From assembly GCF_014648815.1 (NCBI RefSeq), contig NZ_BMRV01000009.1, positions 62,001-126,000 on the forward strand: a DNA stretch of 64,000 bases, in the 5' to 3' direction. A program made the translations under genes and the position numbers. This DNA comes from Streptomyces flaveolus. GTDB taxonomy: Bacteria > Actinomycetota > Actinomycetes > Streptomycetales > Streptomycetaceae. The stretch's first letter is position 1. Every line of letters starts with the position of its first letter. Below the pieces are notes generated by a model, which was not told where the DNA came from, did not search any database, and worked only from the letters and a program-made list of their open reading frames with translations. Positions 40,489 through 48,187 of the stretch are shown piece by piece.

Positions 40489-41751
40489 CTACTCCGGCAA
40501 GGGCTGCGGCGGCCTCGGACCCGAGTACAGACCGCTGGGTCGCATGCGCAGCGGGCGTTCCCCGTACTCCTCCAGCGCGTGCGCGATCCAGCCCGCCGTG
40601 CGGGCCACCGCGAAGATGGTCTCGCTGGCGGTGACGGCCATGCCGGACGAGGCGGTGAACACGGCGAGCGCCAGGTCGACGTTGGCGTGCAGGGGGGTGT
40701 GCCGGGCGGTGGTGGCCACCACGTCGCGGGCCGCGGCGAGGGCGGGCGCGGCCCCGGGGATGTCCTCCAGAAGGGAGAACAGGGCACGCGCGCGTGGGTC
40801 CTCGCCGGGGTAGAGCCGGTGGCCCAGCCCCGGGATCCGGCGGCCGGCCCGCAGCTCCTCCGCGATCACCGGCACCGCGCTGCCCTGGTCGAGCACCTCC
40901 AGCAGCATCCGGTGGGCGAGTCCGCCGGCCGCGCCGTGCAACGGGCCCTCGATCACGCCGAGCCCGGCGGACACGGCCGCGTACGCGTGTGCCCGCGCCG
41001 ACGCGGCGACCCGCACGGCGAGCGTGGAGGCGGCCAGGTCGTGGTCGACGAGCAGGGAGAGCGCGGTGTCGAGGACGTGCAGCGACGCCTCGTCGGCGGG
41101 CCGCCCGCTCAGCCGTGTCCACAGACGGTGGGCCAGCGGGCCCCGGTCGTGGTGCTCGTGCAGTACGGGCGGCAGCGCGGCGACCAGGGTCGGGATGAGG
41201 ACCCGGGCGGTGCCCAGCACGGCGTCCTCGGACAGGTCGAAGCGCAGCGGGTCCGCGGCCGCGGCGGCGATGGCCGCGACGCGCAGCCGGTCGGTGGGGC
41301 CGGCGTGTTCGGGCAGGGCGTCGACGGCCCGGCGGGCGACCGCCACCGAGGCCTCGGGCGCGGTGAACGAGATGCCGGGGCGCAGCCGCCCCGTCCACAG
41401 CCACTCGGCGACCTCCTCGTAGCTGTGGCGCGTGGCGAGGTCCACCGCGTCGACGCCCCGGTAGTAGTACCGGTCCTCGTCGATGAGCGTGATGCGGGTG
41501 CGTACGGCCAGTTCCTGTCCGGAGGGCTGGGTCGTGCCGCTCGCGCGCCGGTTGCGGCGGGCGAGCGACCGCACCTCCTCGGCGTCGAAGGTGCTGCCCC
41601 GGCCGCCGGGCGAGCGGCGGCTGCTGAGCTGGCCGCGGCTGACGTACGCGTAGACGGTCTCGGGTTTCACGCCCAGCAGCTCGGCTGCCTCCCGGGTGGT
41701 CAGGCGCCGCTCCGTGTCGGCGGAGGAGTGGCCGGGTTCTCGATCGCGCAT
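40489..41751 (-). CDS. citrate synthase-like protein with N-terminal DNA-binding domain
   Basis: A 420-residue fusion from ATG 41751. Residues 12-75 form an excisionase/MerR-like HTH (Leu-Thr-Thr-Arg-Glu-Ala-Ala-Glu-Leu-Leu-Gly-Val, Thr-Val-Tyr-Ala-Tyr-Val-Ser-Arg-Gly, Phe-Asp-Ala-Glu-Glu-Val). The rest is citrate synthase, with the catalytic-type histidines in Gly-Pro-Leu-His-Gly-Ala-Ala and Gly-Leu-Gly-His-Arg-Leu-Tyr and the acid in Asn-Val-Asp-Leu. It is divergent from a second citrate synthase gene with an AT-rich palindrome between. It could be an enzyme that also regulates, or a regulator sensing oxaloacetate, acetyl-CoA or citrate. Confidence 0.88.
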   Translation of the reverse strand: MRDREPGHSSADTERRLTTREAAELLGVKPETVYAYVSRGQLSSRRSPGGRGSTFDAEEVRSLARRNRRASGTTQPSGQELAVRTRITLIDEDRYYYRGVDAVDLATRHSYEEVAEWLWTGRLRPGISFTAPEASVAVARRAVDALPEHAGPTDRLRVAAIAAAAADPLRFDLSEDAVLGTARVLIPTLVAALPPVLHEHHDRGPLAHRLWTRLSGRPADEASLHVLDTALSLLVDHDLAASTLAVRVAASARAHAYAAVSAGLGVIEGPLHGAAGGLAHRMLLEVLDQGSAVPVIAEELRAGRRIPGLGHRLYPGEDPRARALFSLLEDIPGAAPALAAARDVVATTARHTPLHANVDLALAVFTASSGMAVTASETIFAVARTAGWIAHALEEYGERPLRMRPSGLYSGPRPPQPLPE

Positions 41752-41795
41752 GGGAGTCACCGTATCGATCCTCGGGGCCGGATCCAGCGAACACA

Positions 41796-41838
41796 TTGAT
41801 TCAATCAATATTGACAGGGAGATGGTCAAGTATAGACA
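41796..41838 (+). promoter_or_regulatory. divergent citrate synthase promoter with AT-rich palindrome
   Basis: TTGATTCAATCAA (41796-41808) is a perfect 13-base palindrome in an otherwise GC-rich genome. It is followed at once by a consensus -35 TTGACA (41811-41816) and a -10 TAGACA (41833-41838) 16 bp later, reading towards the rightward gene, whose ATG has a GGGAGGT ribosome site. A leftward -35 TTGACC (41829-41824) faces the other way. Confidence 0.7.
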
Positions 41839-41864
41839 GTTGTGTTGAGCGCAGGGAGGTAAGC

Positions 41865-43007
41865 ATGTCTGTCAACGTGCCGCGAGGACTCGCGGGGGTC
41901 GTGGTCACCGACACCGAGGTCGGTGATGTCAGGGGGCTCGAGGGCTTCTACCACTACCGGCAGTACTCGGCCGTCGAGCTGGCGCGGACGCGTGGCTTCG
42001 AGGACGTCTGGTATCTCCTGGTCAACGGCGAACTGCCGGACGCGGGGCGTGCTGCCGCCTTCGCCGCGGAGACCGCGGCACTGCGGCGGCTGCCCGACGA
42101 GGTGAGGACCGCGCTGCCCGCCATCGCGGCGGCCGGCGGGCGCTCCGGTCCGCTGGCCGGGATGCGCACGGCACTGTCACTGCTGGGCGCCGCCCAAGGC
42201 TTCCGGCCGGTGTACGACCTGGACGCCGACCGGCGCCGCCAGGACACCCTCGTGGCCGCCGCGGCCGTACCGACGTTGCTCACCGCGCTGCACCGGCTCG
42301 GGCGGGGACTCGACCCCGTGGAGCCGCGCGAGGACCTCCCGTACGCGGCGAACTACCTGTACATGTTGACCGGCACGGAACCGGACGAGCGGCGCACGCG
42401 AGCGGTCGAGCAGTACTTGATCTCCACCATTGATCACGGCTTCAACGCGTCCACGTTCACCGCGCGGGTCATCGCCTCGACGGGCGCCGATGTGGCGGCC
42501 TGCCTCGCCGGAGCGGTGGCGGCGCTGTCCGGGCCGCTGCACGGCGGGGCGCCGAGTCGGGCCCTGGACACCCTGGACGCGATCGGCACGCCCGACCGCA
42601 TCGACCCCTGGATCCGTGAACGGGTGCTCGCCGGCGACCGCATCATGGGCTTCGGCCACGCGGTCTACCGCACGGAGGACCCCCGCTCCCGGCTGCTCCG
42701 CGAGGTGGCGCGGGGATTCGGCGGCCCGCGCGTGGAGTTCGCGGTAGAGGTGGAGCGGCAGGTCGAGGCGATCCTCGCGGAACTGAAGCCCGGGCGGGAA
42801 CTGCACACCAACGTCGAGTTCTACGCGGGCGTGGTCATGGAGCTGTGCGGTCTGCCGCGCGAGATGTTCACCCCGACGTTCGCGGCGGCACGGGTGGTGG
42901 GCTGGAGCGCGAACATCCTGGAACAGGCGGGGGACTCGAAGATCATCAGGCCGGCGGCCCGGTACGTGGGGCCGCAGGCGCCGGTCGACGTGCCCGCGGT
43001 GGCCTGA
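41865..43007 (+). CDS. citrate synthase family protein
   Basis: A 380-residue citrate/2-methylcitrate synthase-like enzyme. His in Gly-Pro-Leu-His-Gly-Gly-Ala-Pro-Ser and His in Met-Gly-Phe-Gly-His-Ala-Val-Tyr-Arg are in place. The third catalytic position reads Asn-Val-Glu-Phe-Tyr-Ala, Glu rather than the usual Asp. The family joins acetyl-CoA (or propionyl-CoA) with oxaloacetate. It starts at ATG 41865 after GGGAGGTAAGC. With the divergent HTH fusion it forms a pair; heteromeric assembly or cross-regulation are both possible. Confidence 0.9.
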   Translation: MSVNVPRGLAGVVVTDTEVGDVRGLEGFYHYRQYSAVELARTRGFEDVWYLLVNGELPDAGRAAAFAAETAALRRLPDEVRTALPAIAAAGGRSGPLAGMRTALSLLGAAQGFRPVYDLDADRRRQDTLVAAAAVPTLLTALHRLGRGLDPVEPREDLPYAANYLYMLTGTEPDERRTRAVEQYLISTIDHGFNASTFTARVIASTGADVAACLAGAVAALSGPLHGGAPSRALDTLDAIGTPDRIDPWIRERVLAGDRIMGFGHAVYRTEDPRSRLLREVARGFGGPRVEFAVEVERQVEAILAELKPGRELHTNVEFYAGVVMELCGLPREMFTPTFAAARVVGWSANILEQAGDSKIIRPAARYVGPQAPVDVPAVA

Positions 43008-43018
43008 GAGACGCGAGT

Positions 43019-43045
43019 GGCCTGGTGCCGTTCGGGCGCCAGGCC
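43019..43045. terminator. hairpin downstream of citrate synthase gene
   Basis: GGCCTGGTGCC pairs with GGCGCCAGGCC (one G-U pair), loop GTTCG, 12 bp after the stop and facing a convergent gene. Confidence 0.75.
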
Positions 43046-43147
43046 TGGTCGGGGGGGCGTCGAGCAAGGACGGGGTGCCGGGCTGCTCGCCGGGTGGGGT
43101 GTCCGGCGCGGGTGACGGTGGGTGCGGCCGGAGAGATGGGGGCGACG

Positions 43148-43384
43148 TCAGGCGTCGGGGATGTCCGCCTTGGCGCGGATCAGCGTTTCCCGGCTCACGA
43201 CGACGATGCGTTCGTAGTCGGCGCGGGCGGCGTCGGCGGGCAGCTCGCGCTCCAGCGCCTCGGTGGCCTCGGTGCCGATGACGGCGAAGTTGCCGTCGCT
43301 CAGTTCGAACACGTCGGGGCAGTTGGCGCCTGACGCACTGCCGCGGGCACTGGGAGGCACACCGATACGGCGCACGATTTTCAA
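43148..43384 (-). CDS. small conserved hypothetical protein
   Basis: A 78-residue protein if TTG 43384 is used (Met-Lys-Ile-Val-Arg-Arg-Ile-Gly-Val-Pro-Pro-Ser); the frame stays open to 43513 but the extra N-terminus looks unlike protein. It has Asn-Cys-Pro-Asp-Val-Phe-Glu-Leu, Asn-Phe-Ala-Val-Ile-Gly-Thr-Glu-Ala-Thr and a closing Arg-Glu-Thr-Leu-Ile-Arg-Ala-Lys-Ala-Asp segment. I know similar short proteins from many Streptomyces, commonly next to DUF6082 genes as here. Function unknown. Confidence 0.72.
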   Translation of the reverse strand: MKIVRRIGVPPSARGSASGANCPDVFELSDGNFAVIGTEATEALERELPADAARADYERIVVVSRETLIRAKADIPDA

Positions 43385-43479
43385 GGGGTACCGGTCCTTA
43401 CAAAATCTGGGCACACAGGTCGGCAGTACGTTACTGGTGGCGCGGGGACACATGCTGATACACGCCGAAAGCCGTCCCG

Positions 43480-44032
43480 CTAATCGGTGGGAGGCGTGCC
43501 GACCACCCACCACTCGTCCGTGTCGGCATCATCGAGTTCCCTGATGAGACCGTCGACGAGGTGGCTCATCCGTGCCTCGTCGGACGACTGCTCGAGGGTC
43601 GCCCTCATGTACCTCGAAGCCTCCCAGTACTCGCGGAAGATCTGATTCTGGAGGAACTCCCGGATGTGCCCGTGCAACTCCTCGCGGCCGATCAGTCCCG
43701 CCCGGTGGATGTGGAACAGGTTGACGTACCAGGCGTTGGCGTAGAAGAACTGGCGTCGCCTCGCGGCCGGGATGCTCTTGTCGTACGTGTCGATGACCTC
43801 TGCCAGGGACGGGTCATCGATCGCCCTGGTGAGCAGTTCCCAGTGCATGCGCTGCTGATGAGCCAGCGACCGGCGCCGGATCGCCAGTTCCTCCAGTTCC
43901 AGCTGTCGCTCCTGCAGACGCGTCTTCTCCAGCCACCGCCGGCGCGCGGCCAGCGTCAACCCTGCCGTGGCGAACAGCAGACCGGCTGTTGTGGAGCCGA
44001 ACCTCCCCCTGACGTTTCTTCTGTGTGGCCAT
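43480..44032 (-). CDS. DUF6082 membrane-anchored protein, apparently frameshifted near the start
   Basis: The main frame encodes a membrane helix (Thr-Ala-Gly-Leu-Leu-Phe-Ala-Thr-Ala-Gly-Leu-Thr), a charged linker and the DUF6082 domain (His-Trp-Glu-Leu-Leu, Ile-Asp-Asp-Pro-Ser-Leu-Ala-Glu-Val-Ile-Asp-Thr-Tyr, Phe-Arg-Glu-Tyr-Trp-Glu), ending Asp-Glu-Trp-Trp-Val-Val-Gly. The best start, ATG 44032 (Met-Ala-Thr-Gln-Lys-Lys-Arg), is in a different frame; removing one base from the run of five C at 44005-44009 would join them. A TTG at 44037 is the only nearby in-frame start. The cause may be sequencing error, mutation or slippage. Confidence 0.65.
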
Positions 44033-44037
44033 GTCAA

Positions 44038-44347
44038 CCCCCGAATCAGGCGACCGCCCGCCGGTCGTCGAGTGCGGGTCGGCTGACGGGGACCGGCGAG
44101 CGATGGGCGGCGCTTGCCGCCTCCGGAGTGCCGAGCGGCGCTGATCGGCGGGGAGGCGGAGAGGAGGCGCACGGAGGGAAGCGAGGTCGCACAGTCCGGC
44201 GCCATGTCCAACGTCTGCCCCGCAAGTGCTGCTAACAATCGTTCACTCCGGGGCTACCTCACCTGCTCGTATCCTGAGCAGGCAGTTCCGTTCCCGCGGG
44301 TGAACCCCGCCGCGGACCGGCGTACGCCTAGGTGAGAGAAAGGACGC
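44038..44347. other. intergenic region before the CobW-type gene
   Basis: This 310-bp divergent region includes a 7-bp hairpin CCTGCTC/GAGCAGG (44262-44268 and 44276-44282), about 65 bp before the GTPase start. I looked for a Zur-type operator (TGAAAATGATTTTCA-like), because such GTPases are often zinc-regulated, and found none. Open frames here lack start signals. Confidence 0.4.
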
Positions 44348-45436
44348 ATGGTGGGGCAGCGCTCGACTTCCCGGCAGATCCCGGTCGTCGTACTCGCCGG
44401 ATTCCTCGGCTCCGGAAAAACCACCCTGCTCAACCACCTCCTGCACCGCAGCGGAGGCAGCCGGATCGGTGCCCTCGTCAACGACTTCGGCTCCATCGAG
44501 ATCGACGCCATGGCCGTGGCCGGTGCCCTCGGCGACTCCACCGTCTCGCTCGGCAACGGGTGCCTGTGCTGTGCCGTCGACGCGAGTGAACTCGACGGGT
44601 ACCTGGAGCGGCTGGCCCGGCCCGACGCCGGCATCGACGTCATCGTCATCGAGGCCAGCGGTCTCGCCGAGCCGCAGGAGCTGGTGCGCATGCTGCTCGC
44701 CAGCGAACAGCGGGAGATCGTGTACGGCGGCCTCGTCGAGGTCGTCGACGCCGCCGAGTTCGACGACACGCGCGCCAAGCACCCCGAGATCGACCGGCAC
44801 CTGGCGCTGGCCGACCTGGTGGTGGTCAACAAGACCGACCGGGCCCCGGACGCCGAGCGGGTCCTCGCCCTCGTCCGCTCCCTCGCCGACCGCGCGGCCG
44901 TGCTCCCCGCGGCCTACGGACGCATCGACCCCGAGTTCCTCTTCGACTGCCGGCCCACCGAGGAGCGGATCGGGCAGCTGTCCTTCGACGACCTGCACGA
45001 CCACTCCCCGGGCGACGCGCACCCCGGCCATCTGCACACCGCCTACGACAGCGTGTCCTTCGTCTCCGACGTGCCCCTCGACCCGCGCCGGCTGATGCGC
45101 TTCCTGGACAGCCGGCCCGAGGGCCTGTACCGGATCAAGGGCTACGTCGACTTCGGACCGCACGACAGGCGCAACCGGTACGCCGTCCACGCCGTCGGCA
45201 GTTTCCTGCGCTTCTACCCGGAGCCCTGGCCACCGGCCGGCAAGCGCCTCACCCAGCTCGTCCTGATCGGCGCGGGCATCGACGCCGCCGCGCTCGGCAA
45301 GGAACTCGACGCGTGCCGCAGCGACGCCCCGCACGCCGATGAACACGGCATGTGGGGCGTCCTGCGCTACGTGCCGGACCCCGAGGACGGTGATCCGGCG
45401 GAGCCGGACGGTGAGGAACCGCCGCCCGGCTCTTAG
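44348..45436 (+). CDS. CobW/COG0523-family GTPase, putative metallochaperone
   Basis: A 362-residue G3E GTPase. Walker A is Gly-Phe-Leu-Gly-Ser-Gly-Lys-Thr-Thr (residues 18-26), the metal-binding Gly-Cys-Leu-Cys-Cys near 75-80, and Asn-Lys-Thr-Asp near 158. A His/Asp-rich loop (Leu-His-Asp-His-Ser-Pro-Gly-Asp-Ala-His-Pro-Gly-His) around 215-230 may bind metal. The CobW C-terminal domain follows. It probably delivers zinc or another divalent metal to a client; no metalloenzyme gene is adjacent to name it. GAAAGGACGC precedes the ATG. Its stop overlaps the stop of convergent parC. Confidence 0.9.
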   Translation: MVGQRSTSRQIPVVVLAGFLGSGKTTLLNHLLHRSGGSRIGALVNDFGSIEIDAMAVAGALGDSTVSLGNGCLCCAVDASELDGYLERLARPDAGIDVIVIEASGLAEPQELVRMLLASEQREIVYGGLVEVVDAAEFDDTRAKHPEIDRHLALADLVVVNKTDRAPDAERVLALVRSLADRAAVLPAAYGRIDPEFLFDCRPTEERIGQLSFDDLHDHSPGDAHPGHLHTAYDSVSFVSDVPLDPRRLMRFLDSRPEGLYRIKGYVDFGPHDRRNRYAVHAVGSFLRFYPEPWPPAGKRLTQLVLIGAGIDAAALGKELDACRSDAPHADEHGMWGVLRYVPDPEDGDPAEPDGEEPPPGS

Positions 45437-47889
45437 GCGGGGCCCGCCACCACCGCGACCGTCTTCGGCAGCGACACGCCCGAGCCGTCGCGGCGCGGAT
45501 CGATGTCCGGGAGCTGGGCCGGGGTGCCGTTCTTCTGCGAGGCACGCGCCGGGGTCGGACCCGCCCAGGCGAGGGCCAGGCAGTCCTCGCCCTTCAGGAA
45601 CCGCTGGCAGCGCACACCACCCGTGGCGCGCCCCTTGCGCGGGTACTGGTCGAACGGGGTCAGCTTGGCCGTGGTCTGGACGGAGTCGTCCAGGGTGCCG
45701 CGCGAACCCGCGACCGTGAAGACGACCGCGTCCGCCGCCGGGTCCACCGCCGTGAACGAGATGACCTTCGCGCCCTCGGCGAGCTTGATGCCCGCCACAC
45801 CTCCCGCCGGCCGCCCCTGGGGACGCACCTGCGAGGCCTGGTAACGCAGCAGCTGCGCGTCGTCCGTGATGAAGACCAGGTCCTCGTCGCCGGTGCGCAG
45901 TTCGGCAGCGCCGACGATCCGGTCACCGTCCTTGAGCGTGATGACCTCCAACTCGCCCTTGTTGGACGGGTAGTCGGGCACCACCCGCTTGACGACGCCC
46001 TGCTCCGTGCCGAGGGCCAGACCCGGCGAGGACTCGTCCAGCGTGGTCAGGCAGACGACCGTCTCGTCGTCCTCCAGGGACACGAACTCGGCAAGCGGTG
46101 CGCCGCCCGACAGGTTCGGTGTGGGCAGCGGTTCCGGGAGCTGGGGCAGGTCGACCACGTTCACCCGCAGCAGTCGCCCGCCGGACGTCACCACGCCGAT
46201 CTCGCCGCGGGCCGTGGCCGGCACCGACGACACGATCAGGTCGTGCTTGACGCGCTTGGCACCGGCTTCCGTGACGAGGGGCTCGTCGTTCGCGGTGCGG
46301 GCCAGCAGGCCCGTCGAGGACAGCAGCACCCGGCACGGGTCGTCCGCCACCTGGAGCGGGACGGCGGCCACCGGGGTCCCGGCCGACTCCAGCAGAAGCG
46401 TGCGCCGGTCGGTGCCGAACTTCTTGGCCACCGCCGCCAGTTCGGCCGAGACCAGCTTGCGCAGCTCCGCGTCCGACTCGAGGATCCGCGTCAGCTCCTC
46501 GATCTCCGCGTTGAGCCGCTCCTTCTCCGCCTCGAGTTCGATGCGGTCGTACTTGGTCAGCCGGCGCAGCGGCGTGTCCAGGATGTACTGGGTCTGGACG
46601 TCGCTCAGCGAGAAGCGGTCCATCAGACGCTGCTTGGCCTGCGCGGAGTTGTCGCTGGAGCGGATGAGGCGGATGACCTCGTCGATGTCGACCAGGGCGG
46701 TGAGCAGGCCCTCGACCAGGTGGAGACGGTCGCGGCGCTTGGTGCGCCGGAACTCGCTGCGGCGCCGTACGACGTCGAAGCGGTGGTCGAGGTAGACCTC
46801 CAGCAGCTCCTTGAGTCCCAGCGTGAGGGGCTGGCCGTCGACCAGGGCGACGTTGTTGATGCCGAAGGACTCCTCCATCGGCGTCAGCTTGTAGAGCTGC
46901 TCCAGGACGGCTTCGGGCACGAAGCCGTTCTTGATCTCGATGACCAGGCGCAGTCCGTGCTCGCGGTCGGTGAGGTCCTTGACGTCCGCGATGCCCTGGA
47001 GCTTCTTCGAGCCGACCAGGTCCTTGATCTTCGCGATGACCTTCTCGGGGCCGACCGCGAAGGGCAGCTCGGTGACGACCAGGCCCTTGCGGCGGGCCGT
47101 CACGGTCTCCACGGACACCGTCGCGCGGATCTTGAACGTGCCGCGGCCCGTCTCGTAGGCGTCCCGGATGCCGGGCAGGCCGACGATCCGGCCGCCGGTG
47201 GGCAGGTCGGGGCCCGGCACGTGCTTCATCAGGGCTTCGAGGTCGGCGTTCGGGTGCCGGATCAGGTGCCGGGCGGCCGCGATCACCTCGCGCAGGTTGT
47301 GCGGCGGCATGTTCGTGGCCATGCCGACCGCGATGCCGGAGGCGCCGTTGACCAGCAGGTTCGGGAAGGCGGCGGGCAGGGCCACCGGCTCCTGCTCCTG
47401 GCCGTCGTAGTTGGGGCCGAAGTCGACGGTGTCCTCGTCGATCGACTCCGTCATCAGGCTGGTGGCCTCGGCCATCCGGCACTCGGTGTACCGCATGGCG
47501 GCCGGCGGGTCGTCGTTGCCCAGCGAGCCGAAGTTGCCGTGGCCGTCCACCAGGGGCACGCGCATGGAGAAGGGCTGGGCCATGCGCACCAGGGCGTCGT
47601 AGATCGACGCGTCGCCGTGCGGGTGCAGCTTGCCCATAACCTCGCCGACGACGCGGGCGCACTTCACATAGCCGCGCTCGGGCCGCAGGCCCATCTCGTT
47701 CATCTGGTACACGATGCGGCGGTGCACCGGCTTGAGGCCGTCGCGGGCGTCCGGCAGCGCACGGGAGTAGATGACCGAGTACGCGTACTCGAGGAAGGAG
47801 CCCTGCATCTCGTCGACGACGTCGATGTCGAGGATCTTCTCCTCGTACGAGTCGTCGGGCGGCGGGGTCTTCGTACTACGGCGGGCCAT
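45433..47889 (-). CDS. parC: type II topoisomerase subunit A (ParC/GyrA family, topo IV-like)
   Basis: An 818-residue subunit A. The breakage-reunion domain holds the catalytic tyrosine Tyr134 (Ala-Ala-Met-Arg-Tyr-Thr-Glu-Cys-Arg). The quinolone-determining loop reads His-Pro-His-Gly-Asp93-Ala94-Ser95-Ile-Tyr-Asp, with Ala at the position equivalent to GyrA Ser83, as in mycobacterial GyrA. The C-terminal part is a beta-propeller DNA-wrapping domain without a canonical GyrA box that I can see, in keeping with topoisomerase IV. It pairs with parE at 32338. The ATG is at 47889. Confidence 0.93.
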   Translation of the reverse strand: MARRSTKTPPPDDSYEEKILDIDVVDEMQGSFLEYAYSVIYSRALPDARDGLKPVHRRIVYQMNEMGLRPERGYVKCARVVGEVMGKLHPHGDASIYDALVRMAQPFSMRVPLVDGHGNFGSLGNDDPPAAMRYTECRMAEATSLMTESIDEDTVDFGPNYDGQEQEPVALPAAFPNLLVNGASGIAVGMATNMPPHNLREVIAAARHLIRHPNADLEALMKHVPGPDLPTGGRIVGLPGIRDAYETGRGTFKIRATVSVETVTARRKGLVVTELPFAVGPEKVIAKIKDLVGSKKLQGIADVKDLTDREHGLRLVIEIKNGFVPEAVLEQLYKLTPMEESFGINNVALVDGQPLTLGLKELLEVYLDHRFDVVRRRSEFRRTKRRDRLHLVEGLLTALVDIDEVIRLIRSSDNSAQAKQRLMDRFSLSDVQTQYILDTPLRRLTKYDRIELEAEKERLNAEIEELTRILESDAELRKLVSAELAAVAKKFGTDRRTLLLESAGTPVAAVPLQVADDPCRVLLSSTGLLARTANDEPLVTEAGAKRVKHDLIVSSVPATARGEIGVVTSGGRLLRVNVVDLPQLPEPLPTPNLSGGAPLAEFVSLEDDETVVCLTTLDESSPGLALGTEQGVVKRVVPDYPSNKGELEVITLKDGDRIVGAAELRTGDEDLVFITDDAQLLRYQASQVRPQGRPAGGVAGIKLAEGAKVISFTAVDPAADAVVFTVAGSRGTLDDSVQTTAKLTPFDQYPRKGRATGGVRCQRFLKGEDCLALAWAGPTPARASQKNGTPAQLPDIDPRRDGSGVSLPKTVAVVAGPA

Positions 47890-48187
47890 CGCTGCCGGCT
47901 CCTTGCTGAAGCGTGAACGGTGATCTGACGCGGTCCATTGTGGACCGCGGCACTGACAGCGACCGACCAGGACCCGTCACGGGCTGCCCGGCCCGGCGCT
48001 GCCCGCAGGGTACGCCCTCGCCCCGCGCCCTCGTCCCCGGCGGCCCGCAGAGCCGTTCTCGCTCTCGGCGTACGAGGCCCGGGAACTCCACCGGCGGCCC
48101 GCACGCTTGCATACAGTGGCGGGACCGGCGGAATTCCGCAGTTCCGTCCGACGACTCCACCGAGATTTCGCGATCGAAGGGACGTAC

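Noticed and set aside
44038..44347. Zur operator before the CobW-type GTPase
   Set aside because: No TGAAAATGATTTTCA-like palindrome; only a small hairpin is present.
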